From: JAWLFY01 sp964462125 | Lineage (GTDB): Bacteria > Planctomycetota > Planctomycetia > Pirellulales > Pirellulaceae | Assembly (NCBI GenBank): GCA_964462125.1 | Contig: CAYWXT010000001.1 | Span: forward strand, 6,739 to 70,738 | DNA: 64,000 nucleotides | Direction of reading: 5' to 3' | Shown here: piece by piece, positions 18,214-30,400 of the stretch | Layout: the number at the start of each line of letters is the position of its first letter | Numbering within the stretch: the stretch's first letter is position 1 | Notes under the pieces: generated by a model | The model's database searches: none | The model's input: the letters and a program-made list of their open reading frames with translations, nothing else | What the model was told of the DNA's origin: nothing | Position numbers and translations under genes: made by a program

Positions 18214-19556
18214 TCGGTTTAAAAAAGGCACTACCGAGGCGAACGTTGCTACGGGGCGCGGGCACCGCCATCGCCCTTCCGCTGCTCGACGCGATGATCC
18301 CAGCCGCTGCCAAGGCATCTGAATCCCCCGCAACAAGCCAGAACCTGCGGCGTATCGGTTACGTGTTCATGCCGATGGGCTACAACCCCACGCAGTGGAC
18401 CCCCAAAGGCGAGTCACTCGATGATTTACCCCCCAGCCTAGCTCCGCTCAATGCGGTCAAGGATCAGGTCGCCGTGTTCACCGGCATGGACCTCCAGAAT
18501 GCCTACCCCGGATCCCACGCCACATCCAATTCCGCCTTTCTCAGCGCGGCCAGCGCCAAGCAAACCGAGAGTTCCGACTATTACCTCGGAACCACCGTGG
18601 ATCAGCTCGCCGCCAAGCGGATTGGTCGGCACACGCAGTTGCCTTCACTGGAACTGTCCATGGACCGGTTGGAAACGGTCGGGCAATGTGACAATGGGTA
18701 CGCCTGTGTCTATCAAAACAACCTTTCCTGGTCCTCGCCGACTACCCCATTGCCGGCCGAAGCGCATCCCCGAATTGTTTTCGAAATGCTGTTCGGCGAG
18801 GGAGGAACGGCTGAAGATCGGCGAGCGGCCCTCCGGAAACGGGCGAGTCTGCTCGATTCGATCACGTCGGAAATGAAACGGTTGCAAACGCAATTGGGCG
18901 CCGGCGACCGGAACAAAGTCAGCGATTACTTGGAAAGTATCCGGGAGGTCGAACGACGAATCCGGCAAGCCGAGCTGACATCCCGCGACAATCCGCTTCC
19001 CGATCTCGACCGGCCCGTCGGTGTGCCGCCGGAATACGCGGAACATGCCCGGCTGATGTTCGAACTGCAACGTCTGGCATTCCTTGGCGACGTCACGCGG
19101 GTGATCTCGTTCCAGCTGGCCCGTGAAGCAAGCACGCGTACCTATCCCGAAATCGGAGTGCCGGAACCACACCACCCCATTACCCATCATGGGAATGACC
19201 CCGAGAAACTCGAGAAGGTCGCCAAGGTCAACCGCTTCCATGTCTCACTGTTCGCCGAGTTCCTCGAAAAGCTGCGCGACACCCCGGAGGCTGATGGTAC
19301 GCTGCTCGACCATTCATTGCTGCTGTACGGTAGCGGCATGGGCGACCCCGACGCGCACGATCACAGCAACCTTCCGATTCTGGTCGCCGGCGGGGCAGCC
19401 GGACGGATGCGTGGCGGACGACACATCGCCTACGCGCAACCCACACCGCTCGCCAACCTGCACCTCACGCTGCTGAACAAGGTTGGTGTTCCAATGGATA
19501 CATTCGCCGACAGCGACGGGACCGTCGATGAACTGTTCGATCCGGTAACGCTGTGA
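18210..19556 (+). CDS. DUF1552 protein with Tat-type signal
   Basis: A 448-residue protein starting at GTG 18210, overlapping the stop of the DUF1592-type gene. The N-terminus 'LPRRTLLRGAGTAIALPLLD' is a twin-arginine-like export signal. Then come the DUF1552 landmarks: 'RRIGYVFMPMGYNPTQWTPK', 'FTGMDLQNAYPGSHATSNSA', 'LPSLELSMDRLE', and C-terminal 'LLYGSGMGDPDAHDHSNLPI' followed by 'LVAGGAAGRMRGGRHIAY'. The fold is related to the alkaline-phosphatase-like DUF1501 family. It is presumably folded in the cytoplasm and exported by Tat with a cofactor. Function unknown; it works with its upstream partner. Confidence 0.9.
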   Translation: MIGLKKALPRRTLLRGAGTAIALPLLDAMIPAAAKASESPATSQNLRRIGYVFMPMGYNPTQWTPKGESLDDLPPSLAPLNAVKDQVAVFTGMDLQNAYPGSHATSNSAFLSAASAKQTESSDYYLGTTVDQLAAKRIGRHTQLPSLELSMDRLETVGQCDNGYACVYQNNLSWSSPTTPLPAEAHPRIVFEMLFGEGGTAEDRRAALRKRASLLDSITSEMKRLQTQLGAGDRNKVSDYLESIREVERRIRQAELTSRDNPLPDLDRPVGVPPEYAEHARLMFELQRLAFLGDVTRVISFQLAREASTRTYPEIGVPEPHHPITHHGNDPEKLEKVAKVNRFHVSLFAEFLEKLRDTPEADGTLLDHSLLLYGSGMGDPDAHDHSNLPILVAGGAAGRMRGGRHIAYAQPTPLANLHLTLLNKVGVPMDTFADSDGTVDELFDPVTL

Positions 19557-19615
19557 ATGCGCCTCGTACGTCGTCGCAGAAGCCGCAAAGGCTTTTCGAT
19601 ATCAGGAACTCGCCG

Positions 19616-21202
19616 ATGCACCGCAAAGCAATCGCCAGCTTTACCTTACTCGCCCTGTTCACGTACCCGGTAGACGCAGACGACGCGGCCGACCGCCGTC
19701 GGCCCCGCAGCGTCGTGGAAACCAAGACGCCGCTGGCCGATGCGGCGGAACAGCGTCGTTGGGAGGAGATGAGCGAGACGCTCCAGGCCGGGGCCGACCC
19801 TGACGCGCCGCAAGCGGATGGGATGACGGCGCTCCACTGGGCCGCCCAGCACGACCATGCCCATGCGGCCGAACAGTTGCTCGCCGCTGGCGCGGAGTCG
19901 AACACGACAACCCATTACGGAATCCCGCCCTTGGCAATCGCGTGTCGCAACGGCAATGAATCGCTGGTTCGGCATTTACTCGATGGTGGGGCTGATGAGC
20001 AAGCTGCCGTGCCCGGCGGAGAGACAATGCTGATGATCGCCTCACGCACAGGACGACTGGGACCGGTCAAGAGGCTGCTGGCACATGGGGCCGATCCCAA
20101 CGCCCGGCAGCGGGAAGGTCAAACCGCGTTGATGTGGGCTGCCGCCGCCGGCCATGCAGACGTGGTCGATGCCCTGCTCACGGCCGGGGCAGATGTCCAT
20201 CGAACGCTGAAGTCAGGGATGAATGCGATGATGTTTGCCGTCCGCAACGGTCGCGTCGACGTGGTCAAGACGCTGCTGGCCGCCGGCATCGATGTGAACG
20301 ACACGATCGAACCAGAAAACAATCCAAAAGGCAGGGACCCGCGGCGAGGGATGTCGCCGTTGATGTTTGCTTTGGAGAACGGGCATTTCGAGTTGGCTGC
20401 GATGTTGGTCAACGAGGGCGCCGACCCGAATGACCAGCGGAGCCGCTACGCGCCGCTGCACGCATTGACTTGGGTCCGCAAGGCGAATCGGGGCGAAGGG
20501 ATCGACGGTGACCCTGTTCCGCGCGGAAGTGGCGACCTGAGCAGCCTGCAGTTCGCGCGATGGTTGGTGGATCAAGGCGCCGATGTCAACCTGCGACTCG
20601 ATCGGGGCAAGGTTGGCGGCAAAGCGAAATTGAACCACCGGGGGGCAACTCCGTTTCTAATGGCGGCCAAGACCGCCGACTTGCCCTACCTGCAACTCCT
20701 CGTCGAATTGGGGGCCGATCCGATGACCCCGAACCACGATGGATGTACGCCGATGCTGGCCGCCGCTGGGATCGGTGTCACCGCGGTCAACGAAGAGGCC
20801 GGGACCGAGCCGGAGGTGCTCTCGACCGTCTCCTATCTCGCCGAATTAGGAGCAGAGCTCAATACAGTCGATGATAACGGCGAGACCGTCATGCATGGCG
20901 CGGCCTATCGAAGCTATCCACAGGTCGCTTCCCTGCTGCACGAACTCGGAGCCGATCCCCATATTTGGCACCGAGCAAATCAACACGGCTGGACACCCCA
21001 CCTGATCGCCCAAGGTTACCGGCCGGGGTCGTTCAAGCCGTCGCCCGAAATGATCGCGGTGATCGAAACGGCCCTCATCGACAGCGGGATTGAACCACCG
21101 GAAATCGCCGCCCGTGGCTCCCAGCCCAAAGTGGACGTCTGGGCCAAACCAGAACCCAAGGAAGGCGAGTCCGATTCGCAATCAGCGAAAGATCAGCGGT
21201 GA
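19616..21202 (+). CDS. Secreted ankyrin-repeat protein
   Basis: A 528-residue protein. ATG 19616 was preferred because it gives a clean signal peptide (MHRKAIASFTLLALFTYPVD) with an AGGA about nine bases upstream; an in-frame GTG at 19553 overlaps the DUF1552 stop and would add 21 residues. About ten ankyrin-type repeats are visible ('GMTALHWAAQHDHAHAAEQL', 'GQTALMWAAAAGHADVVDAL', 'GMNAMMFAVRNGRVDVVKTL', 'GMSPLMFALENGHFELAAML', 'GETVMHGAAYRSYPQVASLL'). The C-terminal 35 residues are charged and disordered. It is the third gene of the DUF1592-type/DUF1552 operon, a combination seen repeatedly in planctomycetes, so it probably acts as a periplasmic partner or scaffold. Confidence 0.88.
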   Translation: MHRKAIASFTLLALFTYPVDADDAADRRRPRSVVETKTPLADAAEQRRWEEMSETLQAGADPDAPQADGMTALHWAAQHDHAHAAEQLLAAGAESNTTTHYGIPPLAIACRNGNESLVRHLLDGGADEQAAVPGGETMLMIASRTGRLGPVKRLLAHGADPNARQREGQTALMWAAAAGHADVVDALLTAGADVHRTLKSGMNAMMFAVRNGRVDVVKTLLAAGIDVNDTIEPENNPKGRDPRRGMSPLMFALENGHFELAAMLVNEGADPNDQRSRYAPLHALTWVRKANRGEGIDGDPVPRGSGDLSSLQFARWLVDQGADVNLRLDRGKVGGKAKLNHRGATPFLMAAKTADLPYLQLLVELGADPMTPNHDGCTPMLAAAGIGVTAVNEEAGTEPEVLSTVSYLAELGAELNTVDDNGETVMHGAAYRSYPQVASLLHELGADPHIWHRANQHGWTPHLIAQGYRPGSFKPSPEMIAVIETALIDSGIEPPEIAARGSQPKVDVWAKPEPKEGESDSQSAKDQR

Positions 21203-21434
21203 CCTCACGCCCATGGGCGCAGAAAAAGGGGTCAGGACTGAATGCGACGCGGTTAAGCCGTAAGGCTTTTATGCCGCTGATTTTCTGGCGGCGTGCCGCG
21301 GCTTGTTCATTAGCTTGAACCGTTTCGGGGACGAAGTTTCAGCGTTGTTGATGCCGCACAACACCGCCGTGTAACGAACCGTTCCGCGGAACCAGTCCAG
21401 CCTCTATGGCGGTCGGGAACATCGACGCCGTTGG
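21203..21434. other. Intergenic region between convergent genes
   Basis: 232 bases between the ankyrin gene and the giant gene, which converge here. It contains a 12-bp perfect palindrome (GTTCCGCGGAAC, near 21380-21392) and an A-rich segment GCAGAAAAAGGGGTCAGGAC near 21219 that resembles sequence found beside REP/IS200-like elements, but neither is proof of a terminator or mobile element. I see no gene. Confidence 0.4.
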
Positions 21435-24400
21435 TTAAGTGCCGAAGTTTCCACGGAACGCTGCAAAGTCGAGCAGGTTCACGGTGCCATCGCCGTTGTC
21501 GTCCAGTTCATCCAGATAGCCATCGTCGCCCTCCGATTTTCCGAAGGTCCCGCGGAAGGCGGCAAAGTCCAGCAAGTCAACGGTGCCATTCCCGTCATGG
21601 TCCCCGTATTTGCGGTAAAACTGATCCACGTCCTCGGTACCAAAGACGAAGTCGTCACCCGAGACCCCGTCGCCGTTTCCGTCAAGCGACATTCCAAACG
21701 ACGTGACCAGCGACGCATCAATTCGAAGCTCATAGCGGCCATCGGCCAACGATCCCCCATCGGTCACCGTCGGCCCGGCGAGGAACGTAAAATCCACGAC
21801 CGTCTTTCCGTCCATCTCGGTGATCACCGGCACATCCTCGGCCTCCTCACCCGTGTCCACGTTGATGAACTGGAAGGGATCTCCCGAGCCTTCGTCAATG
21901 TCGACGACACGATTGAACGTGACCGTGACCGTCTTGACCGATGATCGCTGCGCATCCCCGTTGTTGATCACGACGCTTTCCACTTCGGGCTTGGGGTCTA
22001 CGACATTCCCAAAGTCGACCTCCGCGAACTCGTCTCCGGCGTCGACCAACACGTCATGCAGTCCGCCACCGGCCGCAGAGCTCGCCACCACGAACGTGTC
22101 CATCAATCCGTTCGTATCACCTGGTACGAGATTCGCCGAATCCGAACTGAACCCGACCGCGTTTCCGTCACCAGAAATCGCCGGTCTCCAGGCCAGCGTT
22201 CCCGACGGCGCTTCCGCGCCGTCGTCGGCGACACTCATTCTCTGCACCGTGGCGGTGGCAACGTCGAACAGGAACACGTCCGGTGAATCGTTGGTGTCAC
22301 CGGGCACGAGGTTGCTCGCGTGGGAGTAAAAGGCGATCTTCTGGCCGTCGTGGCTGATCGCCGGATCCCAACTGCCGCTGTCCCCCTGGGTCGCATCATC
22401 GGCGCGGCTAACCAGCGTTGAGACTCCGGTGCTGTCGTCATAGACGAAAACGTCAGCGATGTTGTTGGTGTCCTCCGGGGAAATCTGGTCTGAGGTCGAG
22501 ACGTACGCCACAAACTGGCCGTTGCCGCTGATCATCGGGGTCGTTGACGACGCCGGGCCTTCGATTTCACCGCCGGATGCCGTCAAACTGATCCGCTTCG
22601 TGGTGCCGTTTTGACGGTCCCGCACGAATACATCGAAGCGGTCATTGGTGTCATCGGCGACCAGATCGCCCGCGCCGGAGGAGAACGCCACATACCGGCC
22701 GTCGCCGCTGACCGAGGCGTGCTGGGACGACCCGCTGCCGGAACTGCCACCGGCAGCGACGCTGACCAGCTCGATTTCATCCGTCTCCAGATCATAGAGA
22801 AACACATCTTTTTGACCGTTGTTGTCGTTGCTGACCAAGTTATCGGCCGCCGACTCAAAGACAACGTACCGACCGTCACGGCTGATCCGCGGAGCTTCAC
22901 TCGGGCCGCCTGCCTCCGTCCCGTCACTCGCCACGCTAATCCGGCGAAGTGGATCCGTGGCTGCATCGCGATCGTAAACGAAGATGTCGGTGGAACGATT
23001 CGTGTCACTGGCAACCAGATTGCTCGCGTCCGACTGAAAAACGACGAACCGCCCATCACCACTGATGGACGAGGCGTTGGTGTGGTCGTTTCCTTCCTCC
23101 CCGCCATTGGACACGCTCACCCGTTCAATCTGGCCCGTCACCCGGTCGCGGACGAACAGATCGGCAAATGTATTGTTGATGCCGTCAACGATATTCGTCG
23201 CATCGGAGGCAAACGTCACGAACTGGCCGTCAAAGCTGAGTGACGGAAATGCAGCGATTCCGTTCAGCTCTGATCCATCATTTGCGACTGAGACACGCTC
23301 GATCTCGCTGATTGAGATCGTCGGAAATGTGGATTCCCACCCCGCCTGTGGAATCTGGCCGACACGGTAAGCTCCGGGCACCAGATCGATGAAGGCGTAG
23401 GTGCCGCTCTCGTCCTGCGGCGTACTCGAATCATCCGCCGCCGTCACCGTCGTCGGCTCCCCATCGTCGAACTGGTCGTTGCCGTTGGCGTCGAGATAAA
23501 GGGTCCAACCCTCCAGTCCTGGCTCGGACTCGTCTCGCACCGCGTCGGAGTCAAGGTCGTGCCACACGGCTCCCCGGATCTCAGCAAACGCCCCGAGCTC
23601 CACGGTGTGATCCTCCACCTCGCCATCGTCGGCCAGACCGGTCGGATTCAGATTCCCGGCGGTGCTGAGTCGAAAGCGGCTGAACGTCACGCCGGCAACG
23701 ACGTTGCTCTCAACGCTCTGAGCAATGGTGAACGAAAGCGTCTGGATTCCGTCAGACGAACCCAGATCGAAACTGGTAAAAATCTGTTCGCCGGGGTCAT
23801 CCCAGTCCCCGTCCTGGTTGAAGTCGATCCACGCATCGAGAAAGTTCCCGTTTGGATCGGCGTTTTGAAGGTTGACCTTCACGTCCCCTTCAACGTCGTT
23901 GTGAGCCGAAAAGTAGACGACATCTTCGACGAATTGGATCCCATCCTCGTCGTTCGTGTCACCAGCCAGGTCGTCACCGTCGCTCACTGCCGAGGGTTGA
24001 CCATCGGCTTCCAGATCCCGCTCCGGTCCCAACGTTGGTCCGACCGCAACATGTCGCGCCCCGTCGTCGTCAATCAGCGTCGGGTACGGCAGCGGCGCGT
24101 CGCCCAAATCCATCGTCGCTGGAGCTGGGTCGTCATCAGTGACGTCGATCGAACCGTCGATCGAAACGTAGTCAAGTTCCTCGTGACCGATCTGATACTT
24201 GGCGACAAATCCGGGTGTAAAGTCGCCCGATATCAAAACCTGATTATCCGACGGAAATTCCAACCCTCCAAAGACGCGATCCGGCGCCGGCAATCCCTCC
24301 TGCACGATGAACTCACCGTCGGGGGAAAACAGCTGGAACCCGGCCAGTCCATCGACCAACCCCGCGGCGACGATCCTCCCGTCCCCAAGGATTCCGATCC

Positions 24401-27400
24401 GCTTGTCCCTTTCAGTGATCCCGAGCGTGGGCTCGAATGCAACCCCGGCATCGCCGAATCCGGAATCAACCGTACCGTCGTCGTGATAACGAACGACGAC
24501 CAGTTCATGGACGGGCGGGAATATTCCCACTTCAGAGGACTGGCCAATGACCAGGACTTTGCCATCTTCGGCAACCGTTACGCCGCTGCCCTGATCGTAA
24601 TCGCCGTCCAGATCGGTCTGCGCAAATCCGTCGGCCCCGAACGATGGGTCGGGCGAACCATCGGCGAGCAACCGGCCTACGATGATCCGCGAATCAAAAT
24701 TGCCCCCCCGCACCGTTCCCGCCACCACAATCTCGCCGTCCGCTTGCAACTCCACATCCCACGCTCGATCAGCAAGACCAAAATCGTGAACGAACCACCC
24801 GCTCGTTGCGAATGCGGTATCCACACTGCCATCGCTGTTCAGTCGCAGCACCCCCAAATCGCCCCCGAAGCCACCGACGACAACGATCTTGCCGTCCGCT
24901 TGCAAGGACAACTCGGTCATCTCATCGATCTGGTCTGGGTCAGTCATCAGGACCGAGCCACCGTCGCCGAACGTGGCGTCGAGCGAACCATCCTCCAGCA
25001 ACCGCACAAAGGCGAGGTCGCGGTCGCCCAGATCGGCGATGTTTCCTCCCATGAGCAGCGAACCGTCAGCCTGCACCGCCATCGCGGTTGGGAAAAATCC
25101 GTCCAGTCCGGTTTGGACCTCCAGGGTTCCACCGGCACCGAAGCTGCTGTCGAACGACCCGTCCGGAAGATAGCGGGCCAGGAGAACCCCGCCCGAGACC
25201 GAACCGAAAGAGGCGACCAGGAATTTGCCGTCGCTGCGCAGCGCCATCACGGGCGTGCTGTTCGAAACCGAGTCGATCACGCCGTCGCCCCCGCCGAAGC
25301 TCGTGTCGAGCCCGGTCGTCGCAGCAACGGGTGTGACCGTTACCGTTTGGGTCCCGTCAGACTCGTCATCGTCCACCGCGTCGACCGGAAAGGTCACCGA
25401 TGACTCTCCGCCTGGAATCACGACCTGCTCGGGGACGGCAAGTTCCGTCGGATCGTCATTGGTCAGCGTAACGGTCAGCGGCTGGGAAACGTCTTCATCG
25501 TTGCGCGACACCGTCGCCGTGGTCGCCGCAGAATCGTCCGCTTCCGAAATCGTCGTCTCGGCAAACGTCAGCGAAAGAGTCGGGACGTCGTCATCGAGCA
25601 CATCCACCGATGCCGTTCCCGGCGAAAACGCTGCCGGTAGGTCGAATCCCACCAGCCCGGGGTCGCCTTCTGCGTACAGCGATGCCATCAGTTTGCCCGA
25701 GGACGTCAATATCGCCGTCTGCAATTGCTCCTGCGTCGGCGAGGATGCCAACGAGAACGTCGCAATGCCGTCATCATCGAAGGTGGTATCCAGCGAACCA
25801 TCGACATCGAACCGAACAAGCATCATGTCTTCGCTCGCATCTGCCGACGCTTCGGTGCCTCCAATCAGCAGCAGCCGATCGTGTTCATCGACGACCAAGT
25901 CCTGAGTAACCGTGTCGGATCCTTCAAGGGCGATGATCCGTCGCCCGTCCTGATGAAAGGTTGTATCCGCCGCACCCTGCTCGGTAATCCTTGCCATGAC
26001 GGCATGGGGAACGCCGGTTCGTGTGACCGTTCCTGCCAAGACGATTTGATCCGTGCTCGTCAACAACATCTCAAGGATCTTCGGATCCGACGCATCGCTG
26101 GAACCCACGGGAATTGAGGCCACACCAATCTCGCCGAAGCCAGCATCAGGAGTTCCATCCGCGTCGAACCGACGCACGGTGAAGGCATATTCTGTGGGCG
26201 AATCAAAACCGCTTTTTCCACCCAGCAGGATCGTCCCGTCCGGCTTGACCAAAACTTGGGGGCCGAAGCCGGGGGTCGAGTTGTGCGGCAGGTCGATGGT
26301 CACGATGCCGTCGTCTCCGAATTGGGGATCCAAACTTCCATCGGGTTGGAAGCGCGCCAATTGGAATCCCATCGTCGTCGAGTCGCGTCTCCATCCGGCC
26401 CCCAAAATCCCACCGTCGGGGGCAATGGCGAGGTCGCGAACCGTGCGGTGTTCGCCAGGAAACTCGACGCGGGTTACCCCACCGTCTCCGAAGGTGGGAT
26501 CGAGCGACCCGTCGGCCTCGTACCGGGCGACCATCATGTCCAATTTGCTGTCGATTCCCCCATTGGCATAGGCAACCACAACGATCTTGCCGTCGGACTG
26601 CAGCTTGATGTCATGGGCGCGCGAAAACGTCGATTCGGAGAAGGTCGTGGTGACGCCTCCATCGCTGCCGAACGAAAGATCAATCGCACCACCGGCGTGA
26701 TACCGCTCCAAACGCCATCCCGTGGCGTCTCCCGGCGCATCGGCAAACGCGATCACCTTGCCGTCGGGCTGCAGCGCAATGTGAGTGCGAGAGTCACTCC
26801 CCGCCGGGGCGAGTCCCAGCTCCGCATGACCGTCGGTGCCAAACGTGGCGTCGACCAATGCAGCACCAGATCCCGCACTTGCCGTGATCGTCACGTCCCC
26901 CGTTCCGCCGGCGGTGTTGTCGTCGATCGCATCGATTCCAAACGGTTCCGAACTCAGCTCCCCGGCAGGGATCGTGACCGTCGCTGGAACGTCCAGCTTG
27001 CTCGGGTCGCTGCTGCTCAGCGAAACAACCAACTCGTTGCTCGGCTCCGTGTTGCGAGTGACGATCGCTGACGTGGCCCCCACGCCCTCCGCTTCGCTGA
27101 TCGTCGAGTCCGCAACGGTGATTACCAAACCCGCGACGTCGTCGTCGGTGACCAGAATGTTTGTGGCTGCACTTTCGTGAAGCGATGCGGAAGCGGTGAT
27201 GGAGACGACTTGCGTTCCATCGGCGAGATCATCTTCCACGGCATCGACGGTGAATGTCACCGATGGCTCACCAGCCGGAATGACGGCCGAATCGGAGACC
27301 GTCAACTTCGTGGTGTCGTTGCTGGCAAGTGTCACCGTGACTGGTTCGGTGGTGTCACCGCTGCGAGTGACCGTCGCGGTCGTTGCGGCGGCCCCGGCCG

Positions 27401-30400
27401 ACTCGGAAATTTCGTCCGATGCGAGTTGCAGTGTCAAGACGGGAGCATCATCATCCAAAACGCCGAGGGAGTCCCCGAGATGGACATAATTCACGCTGGA
27501 ATCGACAGCCGCTGGTGTGACGGTAACGATTTGTGTTCCATCGATGACCGCGTCGTCCACCGCATCAACGGGAAACGTGACAGACGATTCGCCGGCCGGA
27601 ATGACGACCGGCGTGGAGACCGAGAGCTCACTCGGATCGTCATTCTCCAACGCCACGGTCAGGGATTCCGAAAGATCCTCCACATTGCGGAAGACGGATG
27701 CCGAAGTCGCTTCGATCCCCGCACCTTCAGAAACAAAATCATGGGCAAACGTGAGGCTTAGCGTCGGGACCTCGTCATCGAGCACGTCCACGCTCGCAGT
27801 CACGAGGGGGAACGGTGCACCGGCCCGAGCTGTGAGGGTTACCGTCTTGGTTCCGTCGGCGAGATTGTCATCCCAGGCATTGATGTCAAAGGTCACCGAC
27901 GTCTCACCGGCGGGGATCGTGAGAAATCTTGCCGTGGACGCTTCGGAACTATCGGAAGTCACCATCGTGATCGTGCGGTCCTCGGCCTCGATACGATTGA
28001 TCGTGATCGTTCCCGTCGTCGCTCCTCGTCCATCCGCTTCGGAAATCGATTCGTCGGCGATGACGAACATCATCGTCGCCACGTCGTCGTCGGTAACGTC
28101 GAGCGAAGCCGACGCATCGAGATATCCCGATGCGGTAGCGGAGATCATCACAGTTTGAGTCCCGTCGTCCATGTCGTCATCGACCGCATCGATGTCAATG
28201 GTTGCCGAAGCAGCACCCACTGGGATCGTGACCGTTGAAGGAACGGTCGCTTCGCTGGTATCCGAACTGACCAGCGTCACCTCCAACGAACTCGACAGAT
28301 CCCCGTCATTTCTTGTCACCGTCGCCGTCGTCGCCATCGGTCCATCCGCTTCGGAGATCGTCGACGGGGAGGCCGTCAGCGCGAGCGCGAGAATGTCGTC
28401 GTCGAGCACGTCCACGGAGGCCACGCCATCGTTGTAGCCGCGCAGGGATGCCGTTGCGGTTACCGTCTGCGTCCCGTCCACAATCATGTCGTCGACCGCG
28501 TCGACGGCGAAGGTCACCGAAGACATATCGGCAGGAATCGTGATCTCGGCGGGCATGGCGATTTCGGTGGTGTCACCGCTGGTCAGGGATACGACCAAAG
28601 GCTCGCTCAGATCGACGTCGTTCCGGCTCAGGGTCGCTGTCGCTGCCCCCGCACCCGCCGCCTCAGAAAATGCGGACGGTGCGATCGCCAACGAAAGTGC
28701 CGAGTCATTGTCCAGAAACTCAATCGACGCGGTTGTGCTGGGATGTGGCGGCGCCGACGCCGTAACCACCACCGTTCGAGTTCCGTAGGCTAATTCATCG
28801 TCCACCGCATCAAGATTGAACGTGGCAGTTACTTCGCCCGCAGGAATCGTCACCGAGTCGGGAACGATCAATGCGTCAGGTTCACTGCTGACCAGCGTCA
28901 CTGTCAGTGAATCGGAAGGGTCATTGTGACGAGTCAGGGTTGCGACCGAAGCCGCCAATCCCTCCGACTCTGAAACGGTATTGTCGGCGAATGCCAAGGT
29001 TAGAATGTCGTCATCGGTGACATCCAACGTGGCGCGGGCACGCAATTCATACGCGTCGGCGGACGCTGTAAAATTGGCGGTCTGTGTGCCATCGATGATA
29101 TCGTCGTCAATGGCATCGATCGGAAATATCACCGAAGATTCACCGGCGGCGATGACGACCGTGCTCGGTGCCACCGATTCACTGCGATCGAAACTCACGA
29201 TCTCGATCGTGCGATCTTCCGTTGGCGTCCAGTTGAGCGATATCGTCCCTGTTGTCGCCCCTGGACCAGCCCCTTCCGAGACCGACTCGTCCGCAATCAC
29301 AAACGTCATCCGCGGTTTATCGTCGTTATCGACGTACAAAGCAGCCGTGGCATCAGGAAACCCCGATGCCGTGGCCGAAAGGGACACGGACGTGCTGGGA
29401 CCGTACAGATCGTCATCCACGGCATCGACGTTGAATGTGGCTGCATCGGATCCGGTCGGAATGGTGACCGACGTGGGAATGGTCACCTTCTCCGAACTGC
29501 TGCTGAGCATCACCACCAGCGGCTCATTCGAGTCCGTGTTCCGAGAAACTGTAGCCGTGGTCGCGGCCGGACCGTCCGCCTCCGAAATCCGCCTGTCGGC
29601 AAGCTCCAAAACGAGCGTAGCAACATCGTCATCGGTGACATCGACGTCGACGTTGGCGACGAGAGGTTCCGCGTTGAATACTTGTTGCTCCACACGATAG
29701 TTGAAGGAATCCCCAGAGTAGGTAAGCAACTCTCCGCCGGCCGCGAGCTCGACTTCCCAAATACTCTCGTTGTCACCGGTTCGGGGCTTGTACCACAGGC
29801 CTCCCTCGGCGAAGCTCTTATCGAGAGAACCGTCTTCCCGAAAGATCCCTAGGGTGGGTCGAAAACCATTGCCCTTCGGATTTCCAGAGCCGACAACCAC
29901 AATCCGACCGTCTTGCAGGATGGTCAGATCGTGTGCGTTGTCACTTGAACCACCGTGGTCCAAAATCACCACACCATCGGTCCCAAAGCCGCTATCAATG
30001 CTCCCATCGCCATTCAGACGTGTGAGTCCCCACGCGATGACGTCCCAGGATGCCGAACGGAGTGTCCCCGCCAAAGTGACCGTGCCATCAGCTTGAACAA
30101 CCACGGACTCGGGTGTCTCGGACGCAAATCCTAGGTCAACGGTTTGATATCCGCCCTGGCCAAAACTGGTGTCGACGGTACCATCAACTTGATATTTCGC
30201 AACGTAATATTGATTGGAAGACGAACCCGCGATGACAAAACCGCCGTCGGGATGCTCTGCGATCGACGTCTGAAATTCAACTTGGTCCTCGATCAAATCG
30301 GGAACGACAATGCCGCCGGTTCCATACGACGGGTCAAGGCTGCCATCATCGCGGATCTTTGCCACGAACATATTATTCAACGTCCCGATGCCGGTGACAA

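Noticed and set aside
23559..25403. 614-residue + strand open frame inside the giant gene
   Set aside because: Antisense shadow of GEVED and delta-60 coding sequence; no recognisable domain.
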